From: Oscillospiraceae bacterium | GTDB lineage: Bacteria > Bacillota > Clostridia > Oscillospirales > Oscillospiraceae | NCBI GenBank assembly: GCA_015068495.1 | Contig: SVKL01000010.1 | Location: 1-64,000, forward strand | DNA length: 64,000 nt | Direction: 5' to 3' | Part shown: piece after piece, positions 41,972 to 50,931 of the stretch | How positions within the stretch are numbered: the stretch's first letter is position 1 | Layout: every line of letters starts with the position of its first letter | Notes under the pieces: generated by a model | Seen by the model: the letters and a program-made list of their open reading frames with translations, nothing else | Database searches by the model: none | Told to the model about the DNA's origin: nothing | Made by a program: the position numbers and the translations under genes

Positions 41972-42340
41972 ATGGGAAAGAAACAATGGAGTATTGTAGA
42001 CGGCTATCTGCCGCCGAAAAACAAGGGAGAAGCCGATAATTACCAAGGCCACGAATGTGTGCTGATTCTCAATAGAAACACACAGGATGCCCATTGCACT
42101 ATCGACATTTACTTTGAGGACCGCCCTCCCTACAAGGGCATTCAGTTCACCGCGCCTGCTGAGCGGATCTCTACCTTCTATACCCACGATGAAACGCTGT
42201 TCGGTGAGGTGGGGCTTGGCCGGATGGTGCAGTATTCTATGTATATTACCAGCGATGTGGAAGTGGTTGTCCAGTATGGCCGTATGGACGTAAATCAGGA
42301 CAATCTGGCCTATATGGTAACCTTGGGCTACGGCGAATAA
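41972..42340 (+). CDS. ASRT-like protein (sensory rhodopsin transducer family, PF07100)
   Basis: This 122-aa protein matches the family of the Anabaena sensory rhodopsin transducer: WSIVDGYLPPKN at the N-terminus, HECVLILNRNTQDAHCTIDIYFEDRPP in the middle and TSDVEVVVQYGRMD near the end. The Anabaena protein is a soluble beta-sandwich tetramer. No rhodopsin is encoded here; in heterotrophic bacteria the family appears in sugar gene clusters, and carbohydrate binding has been suggested. AAGGAGG precedes the start, and the gene sits between two predicted sugar enzymes, so a role in binding or signalling a carbohydrate is the best guess. Confidence 0.8.
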   Translation: MGKKQWSIVDGYLPPKNKGEADNYQGHECVLILNRNTQDAHCTIDIYFEDRPPYKGIQFTAPAERISTFYTHDETLFGEVGLGRMVQYSMYITSDVEVVVQYGRMDVNQDNLAYMVTLGYGE

Positions 42341-42352
42341 AGAGGTACAGCT

Positions 42353-43393
42353 ATGACGATTGAAACTGTTTTGGGCCCGATTGATGCCTCCCAGTTAGGT
42401 GTTATCGCCCCCCACGAGCATTTTTTTATCGATACCACCTTTGAGGCGCAAACCCCACAGGATGAAGAGGCGCTGGCGCTGTTTGAATCCGATGTCAGCA
42501 TCCATAACGTGGATGTTCTGCGGAGAAATCCCTTTCTTGTGCGGGACAATATGGTACTGGAGGATTTGGATACCGCGGTATACGAGGTAAACCGGTTCAA
42601 AAAAGCCGGCGGCACAACCATCGTGGATTTAACCAACATTGGTATCAAGCGTGATTTGGCGAAAATTCGGGAGGTCAGCCGCCGTACCGGCGTGAATGTG
42701 ATTGCCGGATGCGGTCTTTACACCGGTCTAACCATTCCTGCGCCCTACAACCAAATGACCGCAGACCGGCTGGCGGATTGGATGATTGACGAAATCCAAA
42801 ACGGTGAGAAGGAAACCGGCATCAAGCCCGGTGTCATCGGTGAAATCGGCACCAGCGAAACGGTGGAGCCCTTGGAAGCCACCTCTCTCCGGGCTGCTGC
42901 CTTTGCAAATTTGGAGACGGGCTTGCCCATCTACATTCACACCTATCCTTGGAGCAGAGCGTCCTTGGAGGCAATTGATATTCTCACCGCCGAGGGTGTC
43001 CGTCCCGAGCAGATTTGCATCTGCCATTTGGATGTGGCATTTGATTACGATTACCTTTGCCGTGTGTTTGACAAAGGCGTTTATGCAATGTTCGATAATT
43101 TCGGAAAGGAATACTACTTCCCCAAGCAGGATGCGGTATTCTCCGGCGGTCCCTTTGAAACCGACCTTGACCGGGTCCGTATGATTATCCGTATGATTCA
43201 GGACAAGCACACAGACCGGCTGATGCTGGCAACCGACGTTTGCTTGAAATCCCTGCTGCACAGCTTCGGCGGCTGGAGCTATGACCACATTTTCACCAAT
43301 ATTCAAATGATGATGGAAAATGAGGGCATTACGGCCGAGGATATTGATACCATTTTGATGAAAAACCCTGTGCGGTTTATTTGTTCTCGCTAA
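42353..43393 (+). CDS. Phosphotriesterase family hydrolase
   Basis: This 346-aa TIM-barrel metal hydrolase has the metal-binding PHEHFF (His-x-His near 22), GEIGTSE near 163 (metal-bridging region), HTYPW near 200, CHLDVAFD near 228 and ATDVCLK near 290 with the catalytic Asp. Members act as phosphotriesterases, lactonases or sugar-lactone/phosphate hydrolases. In this operon a sugar lactone or aldonate step seems more likely than organophosphate hydrolysis. It lies 12 bp after the ASRT-like gene and 18 bp before the isomerase-fold gene. Confidence 0.82.
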   Translation: MTIETVLGPIDASQLGVIAPHEHFFIDTTFEAQTPQDEEALALFESDVSIHNVDVLRRNPFLVRDNMVLEDLDTAVYEVNRFKKAGGTTIVDLTNIGIKRDLAKIREVSRRTGVNVIAGCGLYTGLTIPAPYNQMTADRLADWMIDEIQNGEKETGIKPGVIGEIGTSETVEPLEATSLRAAAFANLETGLPIYIHTYPWSRASLEAIDILTAEGVRPEQICICHLDVAFDYDYLCRVFDKGVYAMFDNFGKEYYFPKQDAVFSGGPFETDLDRVRMIIRMIQDKHTDRLMLATDVCLKSLLHSFGGWSYDHIFTNIQMMMENEGITAEDIDTILMKNPVRFICSR

Positions 43394-43411
43394 GGGAAAG
43401 GAGTAAGTTCT

Positions 43412-44914
43412 ATGAGCAATGATTTTGTAAAATCCTTTGAAATTGCCGGCGATGAAGGCTTTGGCGACATTGTTTCCAGAGCAAGAAAAAACAGCCGGGG
43501 CAAATTAAAGGTCGGCCTTTTGCCGCTGTCTTGGTTTGAGTGGTGGCCCATGTTCCCGGAAAGCGGAATGCGGGAAAACATTCTGTCGGATTGCGACCGC
43601 TTTATCGAGAGAATGCAGGAAAAGTTCGGAAATGACTACGAACTGGTGTATCCCGATTATTACATTGACACTCTGGACAAGGCGTTTGATGCGGGAGAGT
43701 ACTTCCGGGAGGCCGGCGTGGATATGGTGATTATCGACGAGGCAACCTACGTAACCGACTATTTCCCCATTCAGGTAATTGATGCCCTGCCCAATGTGCC
43801 GCTGGTACTGTTTGTGACGCAGGCCACGGACAACCTGTGGGATACGATGGTCAACACAGATGTCATCCGTTACGAGGGTCTGGTCAGCATCATCCAGCTT
43901 GCCGGCGCATTTTCCAAGATGGGCAGAGCGTACAAAGCGGTTGTTGGCTCTTTGGAGGACGAGGAAGCCTTCCGTGAGCTGGGTATGCATATGCAGGTTT
44001 TGCAGCTGATTCACGATCTGAAGTATTTGGATATCGGCTTTGTGGGCCATACCTTCCGGGGTATGTATGATATTGAGGTGGATAAGACAAAAATCAAGGG
44101 CGTCTTTGGCCCTAACGTAATGTACATCGATGTGATCCACCTGATTGACATTTGGAACAAGCTGACAGATGAGGAAATCGACGCATTTGTGACGAAACTA
44201 AAGAAAGAACTGCCCTATTCCTATGAGGCGGTAGATCCGGAGGATGTGCGGAAGTCTGCTTCTGTGGGTTTGGCAGTTACCAAAATGATTGATCGCTTTG
44301 GCATTGACTGTCTGACCTTACTGGGTCAGCACCACGTGGAGGTGGCAACAAGAGCCTCTGCGGATTTGTCCTTCTTCTGCGCGGAGAACAATGGCTATAT
44401 GACCAGCCACGAGGGAGATTTGGCGAACCTTGTTATGAAGCATATCCTCTATAAGCTGACAGGCAAGCTGCCGGTCTTCTTGGAGTGCTCTGCCTATGAT
44501 ATCAAGAGCGATACGATGCTTTTGACCCACCACGGTGTGGTAGACCCCAGAGTCCACGCTGCAAATCAGAAGCTTTGCCGTATCACCCCCTCTCCGGAGA
44601 AGTGGGACTTCACCGGCAAGGGAATGTCGGTGGAATACTGCGCAAAGGCAGGCAAGGTAACCTTGGCGTGCTTGATTGACGCCAAGGACGGCTGGAAACT
44701 GATGATTTCCGGCGGCGAATGTGTTGAAAAACCCCAGACGCCCTCCTTTGCTCCTCAATTCCATTTTAAGCACGAATCCCTTCCCATTAAGAAGTATATT
44801 AAGGGAATTGTGGAAGAGGGCATTGCCCACCATATTTGCTTGGTCTACGGCGACTGCCGTGAGGAATTGCGGCTCTATGCCGAGTACACAGGTTTGGAAG
44901 TTGTGGAAATCTAA
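43412..44914 (+). CDS. L-fucose/L-arabinose isomerase-fold protein
   Basis: This 500-aa protein resembles the FucI/AraA fold: an N-terminal Rossmann-like part (KVGLLPLSWFEWWPMFP, then VDMVIIDEATYVTDYFPIQ), a middle domain (VGHTFRGMYDIEVD) and a C-terminal part with ENNGYMTSHEGDLANLV and LTHHGVVDPRVH, where metal ligands would sit. It is predicted to interconvert aldose and ketose, but several homologues of this group lack tested activity. It is the last gene of the operon, closed by a terminator. GAAAGGAG precedes the start. Confidence 0.75.
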   Translation: MSNDFVKSFEIAGDEGFGDIVSRARKNSRGKLKVGLLPLSWFEWWPMFPESGMRENILSDCDRFIERMQEKFGNDYELVYPDYYIDTLDKAFDAGEYFREAGVDMVIIDEATYVTDYFPIQVIDALPNVPLVLFVTQATDNLWDTMVNTDVIRYEGLVSIIQLAGAFSKMGRAYKAVVGSLEDEEAFRELGMHMQVLQLIHDLKYLDIGFVGHTFRGMYDIEVDKTKIKGVFGPNVMYIDVIHLIDIWNKLTDEEIDAFVTKLKKELPYSYEAVDPEDVRKSASVGLAVTKMIDRFGIDCLTLLGQHHVEVATRASADLSFFCAENNGYMTSHEGDLANLVMKHILYKLTGKLPVFLECSAYDIKSDTMLLTHHGVVDPRVHAANQKLCRITPSPEKWDFTGKGMSVEYCAKAGKVTLACLIDAKDGWKLMISGGECVEKPQTPSFAPQFHFKHESLPIKKYIKGIVEEGIAHHICLVYGDCREELRLYAEYTGLEVVEI

Positions 44915-44944
44915 ATCAAAAGACCCTCATTTATAAACAAAACG

Positions 44945-44978
44945 CACGGGTTACCCCACTGGGGCAACCCGTGTTTTT
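44945..44978 (+). terminator. Rho-independent terminator of the 41.1-kb operon
   Basis: CACGGGTTACCCC-ACT-GGGGCAACCCGTG, with one internal mismatch, is followed by TTTTT. Confidence 0.88.
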
Positions 44979-45003
44979 ATCTTGCAAACATTGCCCTTTT
45001 CGG

Positions 45004-45031
45004 TTGACTTCTCTAGGGAGTATGGTATAAT
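45004..45031 (+). promoter_or_regulatory. Promoter of the amino-sugar operon
   Basis: TTGACT and TATAAT with a 16-bp spacer lie 38 bases before the NagB-like start. Confidence 0.75.
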
Positions 45032-45069
45032 TGTGGAGGAATAAAATACCACAAAAGGAGAGAGCTGTT

Positions 45070-45825
45070 ATGTGGACGAAAAGAGTAAAAAAAGGCAAAT
45101 TAATTTGTAAGGTTTTCCCCACCAGAGACGAAATGGGTCAAGAGGCAGCAAAGGAAGTTGCAGAGAAAATCCGTGAGCTTCTAGCTGAGCAGGAGGAAAT
45201 CAATATGGTCTTCGCTGCTGCACCCTCTCAAAACGATGTGCTGAAGCACCTGCTGACCGAGGATGTGGATTGGTCCAGAGTTAATGCGTTTCATATGGAC
45301 GAATACATTGGTCTGGAGGACAAGTTTGAAAAGACCTTTGCTTACTATCTGAAGACTACTTTCTTCGATAAGGTGAACTTAAAGAGTGTGAACTACGTGG
45401 GCAGCGGCGATGTGGATGCCGTGTGTAAAAATTACACCCAGCTGCTCAGCTCCAGACAGATTGATGTGGTGCTGTGCGGCATTGGCGAGAATGCCCACTT
45501 GGCTTTTAACGATCCCCCTGTTGCCGATTTTAACGACAAGCTGGTCATTAAGCCCGTAAAGCTGGATGCCGTGTGCCGCAATCAGCAGGTGAACGACAAG
45601 ACCTTCGACACGCTGGATGAGGTGCCGGAGTATGCAGTTACCCTGACCATCCCCACAATGGTCTCTGCCAAGCATATGTTCTGCGTGGTGCCTACCGACA
45701 AGAAGGCGCAGGCAGTTTACGATACCATGAATGCAGAAATTTCCGAAGCCGTTCCGGCTAGCATTATGAGAACGCATCCCAGCGCACGGATGTACACCGA
45801 TGCTGCTGCAGGTGAGCTGCTGTAA
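45070..45825 (+). CDS. NagB-like glucosamine-6-phosphate deaminase/isomerase
   Basis: This 251-aa member of the NagB/6-phosphogluconolactonase superfamily has a phosphate loop AAAPSQND in place of the classic GGSTP, HMDEY near 78 with the catalytic Asp, and GIGENAHLAFNDPP near 140 (classic GIGENGHIAFNEP). HPSARMYTD lies near the C-terminus. It would convert GlcN-6-P to fructose-6-P and ammonia, but the altered loop leaves room for a different sugar phosphate. ATG 45070 with AAAGGAG is chosen over the track's earlier start. It is the first gene of the operon with two GH20-like genes and NagA. Confidence 0.82.
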   Translation: MWTKRVKKGKLICKVFPTRDEMGQEAAKEVAEKIRELLAEQEEINMVFAAAPSQNDVLKHLLTEDVDWSRVNAFHMDEYIGLEDKFEKTFAYYLKTTFFDKVNLKSVNYVGSGDVDAVCKNYTQLLSSRQIDVVLCGIGENAHLAFNDPPVADFNDKLVIKPVKLDAVCRNQQVNDKTFDTLDEVPEYAVTLTIPTMVSAKHMFCVVPTDKKAQAVYDTMNAEISEAVPASIMRTHPSARMYTDAAAGELL

Positions 45826-45842
45826 CAAGGAGAGTTTTTCTG

Positions 45843-47735
45843 ATGAAAAAGAAGCTGGATATCGTTGCAATGCAAATTGACCTTGCACGACAGGTAGAAT
45901 CTATGCAGTACGTAAAAAGCTATATTGATTTTGCCAAGGAGAACGGCTGCAATACAGTCATTTTGTATTTGGAAGCCACCATTAAGGTGGAATGTGTTCC
46001 GTTCTTTCACGAGGACGAAACCTATTCTCCCGACGAGATCCGCGAGATTGTTGCCTACGGCAACGCAAATGGCATTGATATTATCCCTGCTGTGAACAAC
46101 CTGGGACATACTGAGTTGTTTCTGCGTCATAAAGAACTGGAGCATTTGTCCGAGTGTAAGGATTCAGAGATAGACGGCAGAGGTCTTCGTCCCGGCTTGG
46201 GCGATTGCGTCTGTGTGAGCAATCCGGAAGTGACTGAATTCTTTGATACATACTACCGTCAGGTTTTGGAGCTGTTTACCAGCCGGTATGTCAAAGCCGG
46301 TTTGGATGAGCCTTTTGATTTTGCGGTATGCCCCAGATGTACCGAGAGACTGAAAAACGGTGAAACCAAGGCAGATTTGTTCTATCAATATGTTATGCAC
46401 ACCTATGACCTGCTTAAGTCCCTTGGCAGAACGATGATGATGTGCGACGATTTCTTCGTCTATCTGGACATCGCAGCCAGACTGCCCAGAGACATCATTA
46501 TGTGCATGTGGAACTACGGCTTGGTGCAGGACGAAGTCCCCGGCCACTGGATCAACTGCATCAAGCGCGACTGGCTTAAGTACTATGATGAACTTGGTTT
46601 CCGTTATTTGGCCTGCGCTTATGCCAACAAGCGGGGAAGTTTGATCAATGTGGACAGCCTGACCCGCTATGCGGAGAAGTACCATCCTATGGGCATGGTG
46701 ATCACCGGTTGGGTCCGTACTGTCAATACCCACCTGTGTTCCTATCCTACCTATGCCTATGCCTGCAGACTGTGGAGCGGCCAAATCACCGAGCAAGACC
46801 GAATGAAGGTGTATACAGAATTTGTCGGCAGCCAAGAAGCAGCGGACATTCTGCTGAACGTCCACGGCAGCGGCGGCAGCTACCAGCCCAATAATCTGAA
46901 AATCTGTGAAAATTTCACCGCCGCCCGGTATAGCGGCCTACTGGTAGAAAAATTCGGCTTGGAGCGCTTGGGTGAGATTATCGACAAGATGGAAGATGGC
47001 CTGCAAAGGGATGTTTTGAAGGACATTTTTACATTCCGAGTGGATGGCTACTTAAGTATGTGCCAGCACAAGGTCTGCTTGGAAGCCTTCGATAATTATG
47101 AGTCCCGTCTGAGAAAACCGGCTTACTTCATCCGGCAGCTGGAAGAGATGAAGAAACTGAACCGCAAGGCATATGCCTACGGTCAGGAACTGTGGGAAAA
47201 GTACCGCCCGGGTATTAAATCCTTTGAAGATAAGTTTAATAAGCATTATTTGGGTAAGGAAAAGCGCTTTGATTCCATAATTGCCCAATTGCAGGAAAAT
47301 AAGCGCCACGGTGTGTTCTACGCAGATTGGATGCAGTACTGTGTTTACGGCACTCCCAGATTGATTATTGAAATCCATTACAAGGACAAGACCCTTGCAC
47401 CCACGGTGCACCGTACCAACGCAAAGGTGGTCGGCGGCACCAATACCGTCCGTATGGCTATGGAAAACAAGGCGGTTGACTATGTCTTATATACGCTCTA
47501 TGGAGAAGGCGCGGTATTCCCCGTCAACTTCCGCTACACCTACGGCGGCAAAAAGTATATTGCTTCCAGCATCACCAAAGTAGAGGGAGATGTGAAGGAT
47601 CTGAAGAAAGCCCTTACCAACGATACCCTCTGTGCAAAGATGGGTAGTGACGATGGTATGGCCCACTTTAATGATTTGGAATTCTCCAAGAGAAGACACA
47701 CGATTAAGGTGAAATTCAAAAGATTGAAAGGCTGA
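45843..47735 (+). CDS. Cytosolic GH20-like beta-N-acetylhexosaminidase, paralogue 1
   Basis: This 630-aa protein has a GH20-type TIM barrel (about 20-330): IDIIPAVNNLGHTE near 80 and VKAGLDEPFD near 150, where the Asp-Glu pair matches the catalytic DE of GH20. About 300 further residues include a C-terminal beta domain. A CPRC pair follows the DE motif. No signal peptide or membrane segment is visible, so it acts in the cytosol on imported oligosaccharides. It lies 17 bp after the NagB-like gene and 11 bp before its paralogue. By eye it is about two thirds identical to paralogue 2. Confidence 0.78.
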   Translation: MKKKLDIVAMQIDLARQVESMQYVKSYIDFAKENGCNTVILYLEATIKVECVPFFHEDETYSPDEIREIVAYGNANGIDIIPAVNNLGHTELFLRHKELEHLSECKDSEIDGRGLRPGLGDCVCVSNPEVTEFFDTYYRQVLELFTSRYVKAGLDEPFDFAVCPRCTERLKNGETKADLFYQYVMHTYDLLKSLGRTMMMCDDFFVYLDIAARLPRDIIMCMWNYGLVQDEVPGHWINCIKRDWLKYYDELGFRYLACAYANKRGSLINVDSLTRYAEKYHPMGMVITGWVRTVNTHLCSYPTYAYACRLWSGQITEQDRMKVYTEFVGSQEAADILLNVHGSGGSYQPNNLKICENFTAARYSGLLVEKFGLERLGEIIDKMEDGLQRDVLKDIFTFRVDGYLSMCQHKVCLEAFDNYESRLRKPAYFIRQLEEMKKLNRKAYAYGQELWEKYRPGIKSFEDKFNKHYLGKEKRFDSIIAQLQENKRHGVFYADWMQYCVYGTPRLIIEIHYKDKTLAPTVHRTNAKVVGGTNTVRMAMENKAVDYVLYTLYGEGAVFPVNFRYTYGGKKYIASSITKVEGDVKDLKKALTNDTLCAKMGSDDGMAHFNDLEFSKRRHTIKVKFKRLKG

Positions 47736-47746
47736 GGAGATCCCTT

Positions 47747-49636
47747 ATGAAAAAGAAACTGGATTTGATTGCACTGCAGATTGATTTGGCGCGGCAGAAA
47801 GAGTCCGTAGCCTACATAAAGCAGTACATTGATTTTGCAAAAGACAATGGCTATAATGCCGTGTTTCTCTATTTGGAAGCCACTGTTAAGGTGGCTTGCA
47901 CCCCGTTTTTTAATGAGGATGAATCCTATACACCGGATGAGATCCGGGAGATTGTTGCCTACGGCAATGCCTGCGGCATTGATATCATTCCCGCGCTGGA
48001 GAATTTGGCCCATTTGGAAAACTTCTTCCGCCACGAGGAGCTGTCCTTTATGTCGGAATGCAAGGATGCAAAGGTGGATGGCCGGGGCATTTTCTCCGGC
48101 TATGGCGACTGCCTGTGCGTGAGCAACCCCGAGGCGCTGGACTTTATGGATACCTACTATTCTCAGGTGATCCCCCTGTTTACCAGCCAATATGTCCACG
48201 CCGGTATGGATGAGCCCTTTGATTTTGCCGTATGTCCCAAGTGTACCGAGCGGTTAAATAACGGTGAGACCAAGAACGATCTGTTCTATAAGCATTTGAT
48301 GCGGACTTACAATTTGGTGAAGTCCTTCGGCAAGACCATGATGATGTGGGATGATTTCTTCCAGTATTTGAACGTGGTGGAAAGACTCCCCAGAGATATC
48401 ATTATGTGCACTTGGAACTACTCCTTTATTCAGGACGAAATCCCCGGTCACTGGCTCAACTGCATCAAGCGCGACTGGTTTAAGTACTATGATGAGCTGG
48501 GCTTTACCTATATCTTCTGCACCTATGCCAACAAGAGCGGCAGCCTGTTTAATGTAGACAGTCTCACCAACTATGCCGATAAGTACCACCCCATGGGTGC
48601 TTTGATGACTGCGTGGATTCGAACTACCAATACCTACCTTTGCTCCTATCCCACCAATGCCTACGCCGGCAGACTGTGGAGCGGCAGGATAAAAGAGCAG
48701 GACAGAGTGAAGGTGTACGCGGAGTTTGTGGGCAGTGAGGAAACAGCGAAGCTTTTGCTGAGCCAGAATGCTGCCAGCGGCAGCTATCAGCCCAACAATC
48801 TGGAAATTTGTGAGAATATTACCGGCGGCGGCTACAACGCAATTCTGTCCGCAGGCTATACAATGGAAAAACTGAAAGACATCCTGGATCATATGGAAGA
48901 GGGCTTCCAGAAGGATGTTTTGAAGGACATTTATTGCTTTAGAGTGTCCAGTTATCTGCCCCTTCTGCAGCACAGAATGGCATTGGAGGCTTTCGATAAT
49001 TACGAAACCCGCAATCAAAAGCCCGCCTATTTCGTAAAGCAGATCGAGAAGATGAAGGAGCTGAACCGGGAGGCCTATGGCTACGCCCAGCAGCTGTGGG
49101 CAAAGTACCGCGTGGGCATTAAATCCTTCAAAGATCAGTTTGATAAGCACTATTTGGGCAAGGAAAGCCGCTTTGACGGTATGATTGCCCAGCTGGAGAA
49201 GAAGGAAAAGCGCGGCGTGTTTTATGCCGAATGGATGCTTTACTGTGTTTACGGCACACCCAATGTCAGAGTGGAAATCTTCTATAAGGATAAGACCCTT
49301 CCGGCAACGGTGTATACCACCAATGCAAAAGTGGCAGGCGGTGTCAACACCATCCGTATGGCAATGGAAAACAAGCCTGTGGATTACGCGGTGTTCACCC
49401 TGTTCGGTGAGGGTGCGGTGTACCCGGTGAACTTCCGTTATACCTACGGCGGTAAAAAATATATCGCCTCCTCGGTAACCAAGCTTGCCGGTGATGTGAA
49501 GGACCTGAAGAAGGTGCTGACCAACGATACCCGCTGCGGCCAGATGGGCTGCGATGACGGCTATGCACACTTTAACGATATGCGCATTTCCAAAACAGAG
49601 CATAGTATTAAAGTGAAATTCAAGAGATTGAAGTGA
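47747..49636 (+). CDS. Cytosolic GH20-like beta-N-acetylhexosaminidase, paralogue 2
   Basis: The 629-aa tandem copy of the preceding gene keeps all key features: IDIIPALENLAHLE, the catalytic-type DE in VHAGMDEPFD, CPKC, and the shared C-terminal YGGKKYIASSVTKLAGDVKDL stretch. Tandem duplication followed by divergence suggests different linkages or sugars (GlcNAc, GalNAc, sulphated or branched forms). There is no export signal. Its stop overlaps a possible GTG start of nagA, so translation is coupled. AGGAG precedes the start. Confidence 0.78.
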   Translation: MKKKLDLIALQIDLARQKESVAYIKQYIDFAKDNGYNAVFLYLEATVKVACTPFFNEDESYTPDEIREIVAYGNACGIDIIPALENLAHLENFFRHEELSFMSECKDAKVDGRGIFSGYGDCLCVSNPEALDFMDTYYSQVIPLFTSQYVHAGMDEPFDFAVCPKCTERLNNGETKNDLFYKHLMRTYNLVKSFGKTMMMWDDFFQYLNVVERLPRDIIMCTWNYSFIQDEIPGHWLNCIKRDWFKYYDELGFTYIFCTYANKSGSLFNVDSLTNYADKYHPMGALMTAWIRTTNTYLCSYPTNAYAGRLWSGRIKEQDRVKVYAEFVGSEETAKLLLSQNAASGSYQPNNLEICENITGGGYNAILSAGYTMEKLKDILDHMEEGFQKDVLKDIYCFRVSSYLPLLQHRMALEAFDNYETRNQKPAYFVKQIEKMKELNREAYGYAQQLWAKYRVGIKSFKDQFDKHYLGKESRFDGMIAQLEKKEKRGVFYAEWMLYCVYGTPNVRVEIFYKDKTLPATVYTTNAKVAGGVNTIRMAMENKPVDYAVFTLFGEGAVYPVNFRYTYGGKKYIASSVTKLAGDVKDLKKVLTNDTRCGQMGCDDGYAHFNDMRISKTEHSIKVKFKRLK

Positions 49637-49641
49637 TTACG

Positions 49642-50781
49642 ATGGTAAGAATTAAAAGTGATAAAATTATTGTAGGGGAGAGCCTGTTTGACGGCTATTT
49701 GTACATCCAAGATGGAAAAATTGTAAAAGTAAGCGCTGAGGAGTTACCTTGCGAGGAAGCCTATGACTACACAGGGCTCTATGTCAGCCCGGGCTTTATC
49801 GATTTGCACACCCACGGCGCCGGCGGGTATTCTTACTCCAACAGCTCTGTGGAGGAGATTATTGCAGCTTGTGATTTCTTCTTAAAACACGGCACCACCT
49901 GCGTGCTGCCCACCGTCACCACGGATGCATTTGCCGCTATGCGGGCATCTGCTATCAATGTGGAAAAAGCGATGGCAACCGGCAAGGTTCCCGGGGTGTA
50001 CGGCGTGCATATGGAAGGGCCCTACCTGTCCAAAAACCAGTGCGGCGCCCAGAATACTACCTTTATTACGCCTCCCGTTAAAGAGGATTATGAGGAGCTG
50101 ATTCTGAACCACAAGGATCTGATCAAGCGGTGGAGCTATGCCCCTGAGAATGATGCCAATGGTGAATTCTGCAAGTTTATCACCAGCCACGGTGTGACCG
50201 CTTCTGCCGGTCATACTGATGCAATCTATGACGAAATGAAGGTTGCGATTGCAAACGGCTGTAACAGCGTAACCCACCTGTACTCCTGTACCTCCACCAT
50301 CACCCGAGACCACGGCTTCCGTCGCCTTGGTGTGATTGAAACAGCGTATCTGGAGGAGGATATGTACGTGGAGATTATCGCCGACGGTAAGCACCTGCCC
50401 TACGACCTGATTCGGCTGATTCTGAAAAATAAGGGCAGTGACAGAGTTGCCTTGGTGACCGACAGTATGGCAATTGCCGGCACGTCAGTCAAGGAGGGTA
50501 ATTTGAGCGGCACAGAGTATATTGTGGAAGACAATGTGTGTAAGCTGAAGGACCGGTCTGCATTTGCAGGAAGCGTGGCAACTGCGGGTGACTTAATTCG
50601 GACAATGGTATTCGGTGTGGGCTGCAGCGTGCCTGAGGCAGTGAAAATGCTGACGAAAGTACCTGCCGAAATGCTGGGTGTGAACAAAGGTCAGCTTACA
50701 GAAGGCAAGGACGCAGATATCGTGGTGTTCGATGGGGACATCGCAATCAAGCAGGTTTTTCTTGCCGGTAAAAAAGTATAA
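49642..50781 (+). CDS. nagA: N-acetylglucosamine-6-phosphate deacetylase
   Basis: This 379-aa amidohydrolase gives GlcN-6-P from GlcNAc-6-P, feeding the NagB-like enzyme. It has an N-terminal beta segment, the metal motif IDLHTHGAGG near 56, MEGPYLSK with the metal Glu near 129, GHTDA near 190, THLYS near 213, the catalytic Asp in VTDSM near 273, and the C-terminal AGKKV strand. ATG 49642 is chosen; a GTG at 49633 overlapping the previous stop is an alternative that adds three residues. It ends the operon before a strong terminator. Confidence 0.9.
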   Translation: MVRIKSDKIIVGESLFDGYLYIQDGKIVKVSAEELPCEEAYDYTGLYVSPGFIDLHTHGAGGYSYSNSSVEEIIAACDFFLKHGTTCVLPTVTTDAFAAMRASAINVEKAMATGKVPGVYGVHMEGPYLSKNQCGAQNTTFITPPVKEDYEELILNHKDLIKRWSYAPENDANGEFCKFITSHGVTASAGHTDAIYDEMKVAIANGCNSVTHLYSCTSTITRDHGFRRLGVIETAYLEEDMYVEIIADGKHLPYDLIRLILKNKGSDRVALVTDSMAIAGTSVKEGNLSGTEYIVEDNVCKLKDRSAFAGSVATAGDLIRTMVFGVGCSVPEAVKMLTKVPAEMLGVNKGQLTEGKDADIVVFDGDIAIKQVFLAGKKV

Positions 50782-50806
50782 AAAAGGGTGCGTTAGCACC
50801 CTTTTT
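50781..50806 (+). terminator. Rho-independent terminator of the amino-sugar operon
   Basis: AAAAAGGGTGC-GTTA-GCACCCTTTTT overlaps the nagA stop codon by one base. Confidence 0.88.
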
Positions 50807-50867
50807 GCGTTATTTTGCTCGCTTTTCGTACTATCTTTGCACAATACCAAAAGCATTGGAAAAATTG

Positions 50868-50895
50868 TTGACTTTTCCCTTTTGTATGCTATTAT
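50868..50895 (+). promoter_or_regulatory. Promoter of the third GH20-like gene
   Basis: TTGACT and TATTAT with a 16-bp spacer lie 36 bases before the start codon. It is similar in layout to the amino-sugar operon promoter at 45004. Confidence 0.65.
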
Positions 50896-50931
50896 GCACG
50901 TAGAACAAAGTCCCGAAAGGAGCGTTCTGTT

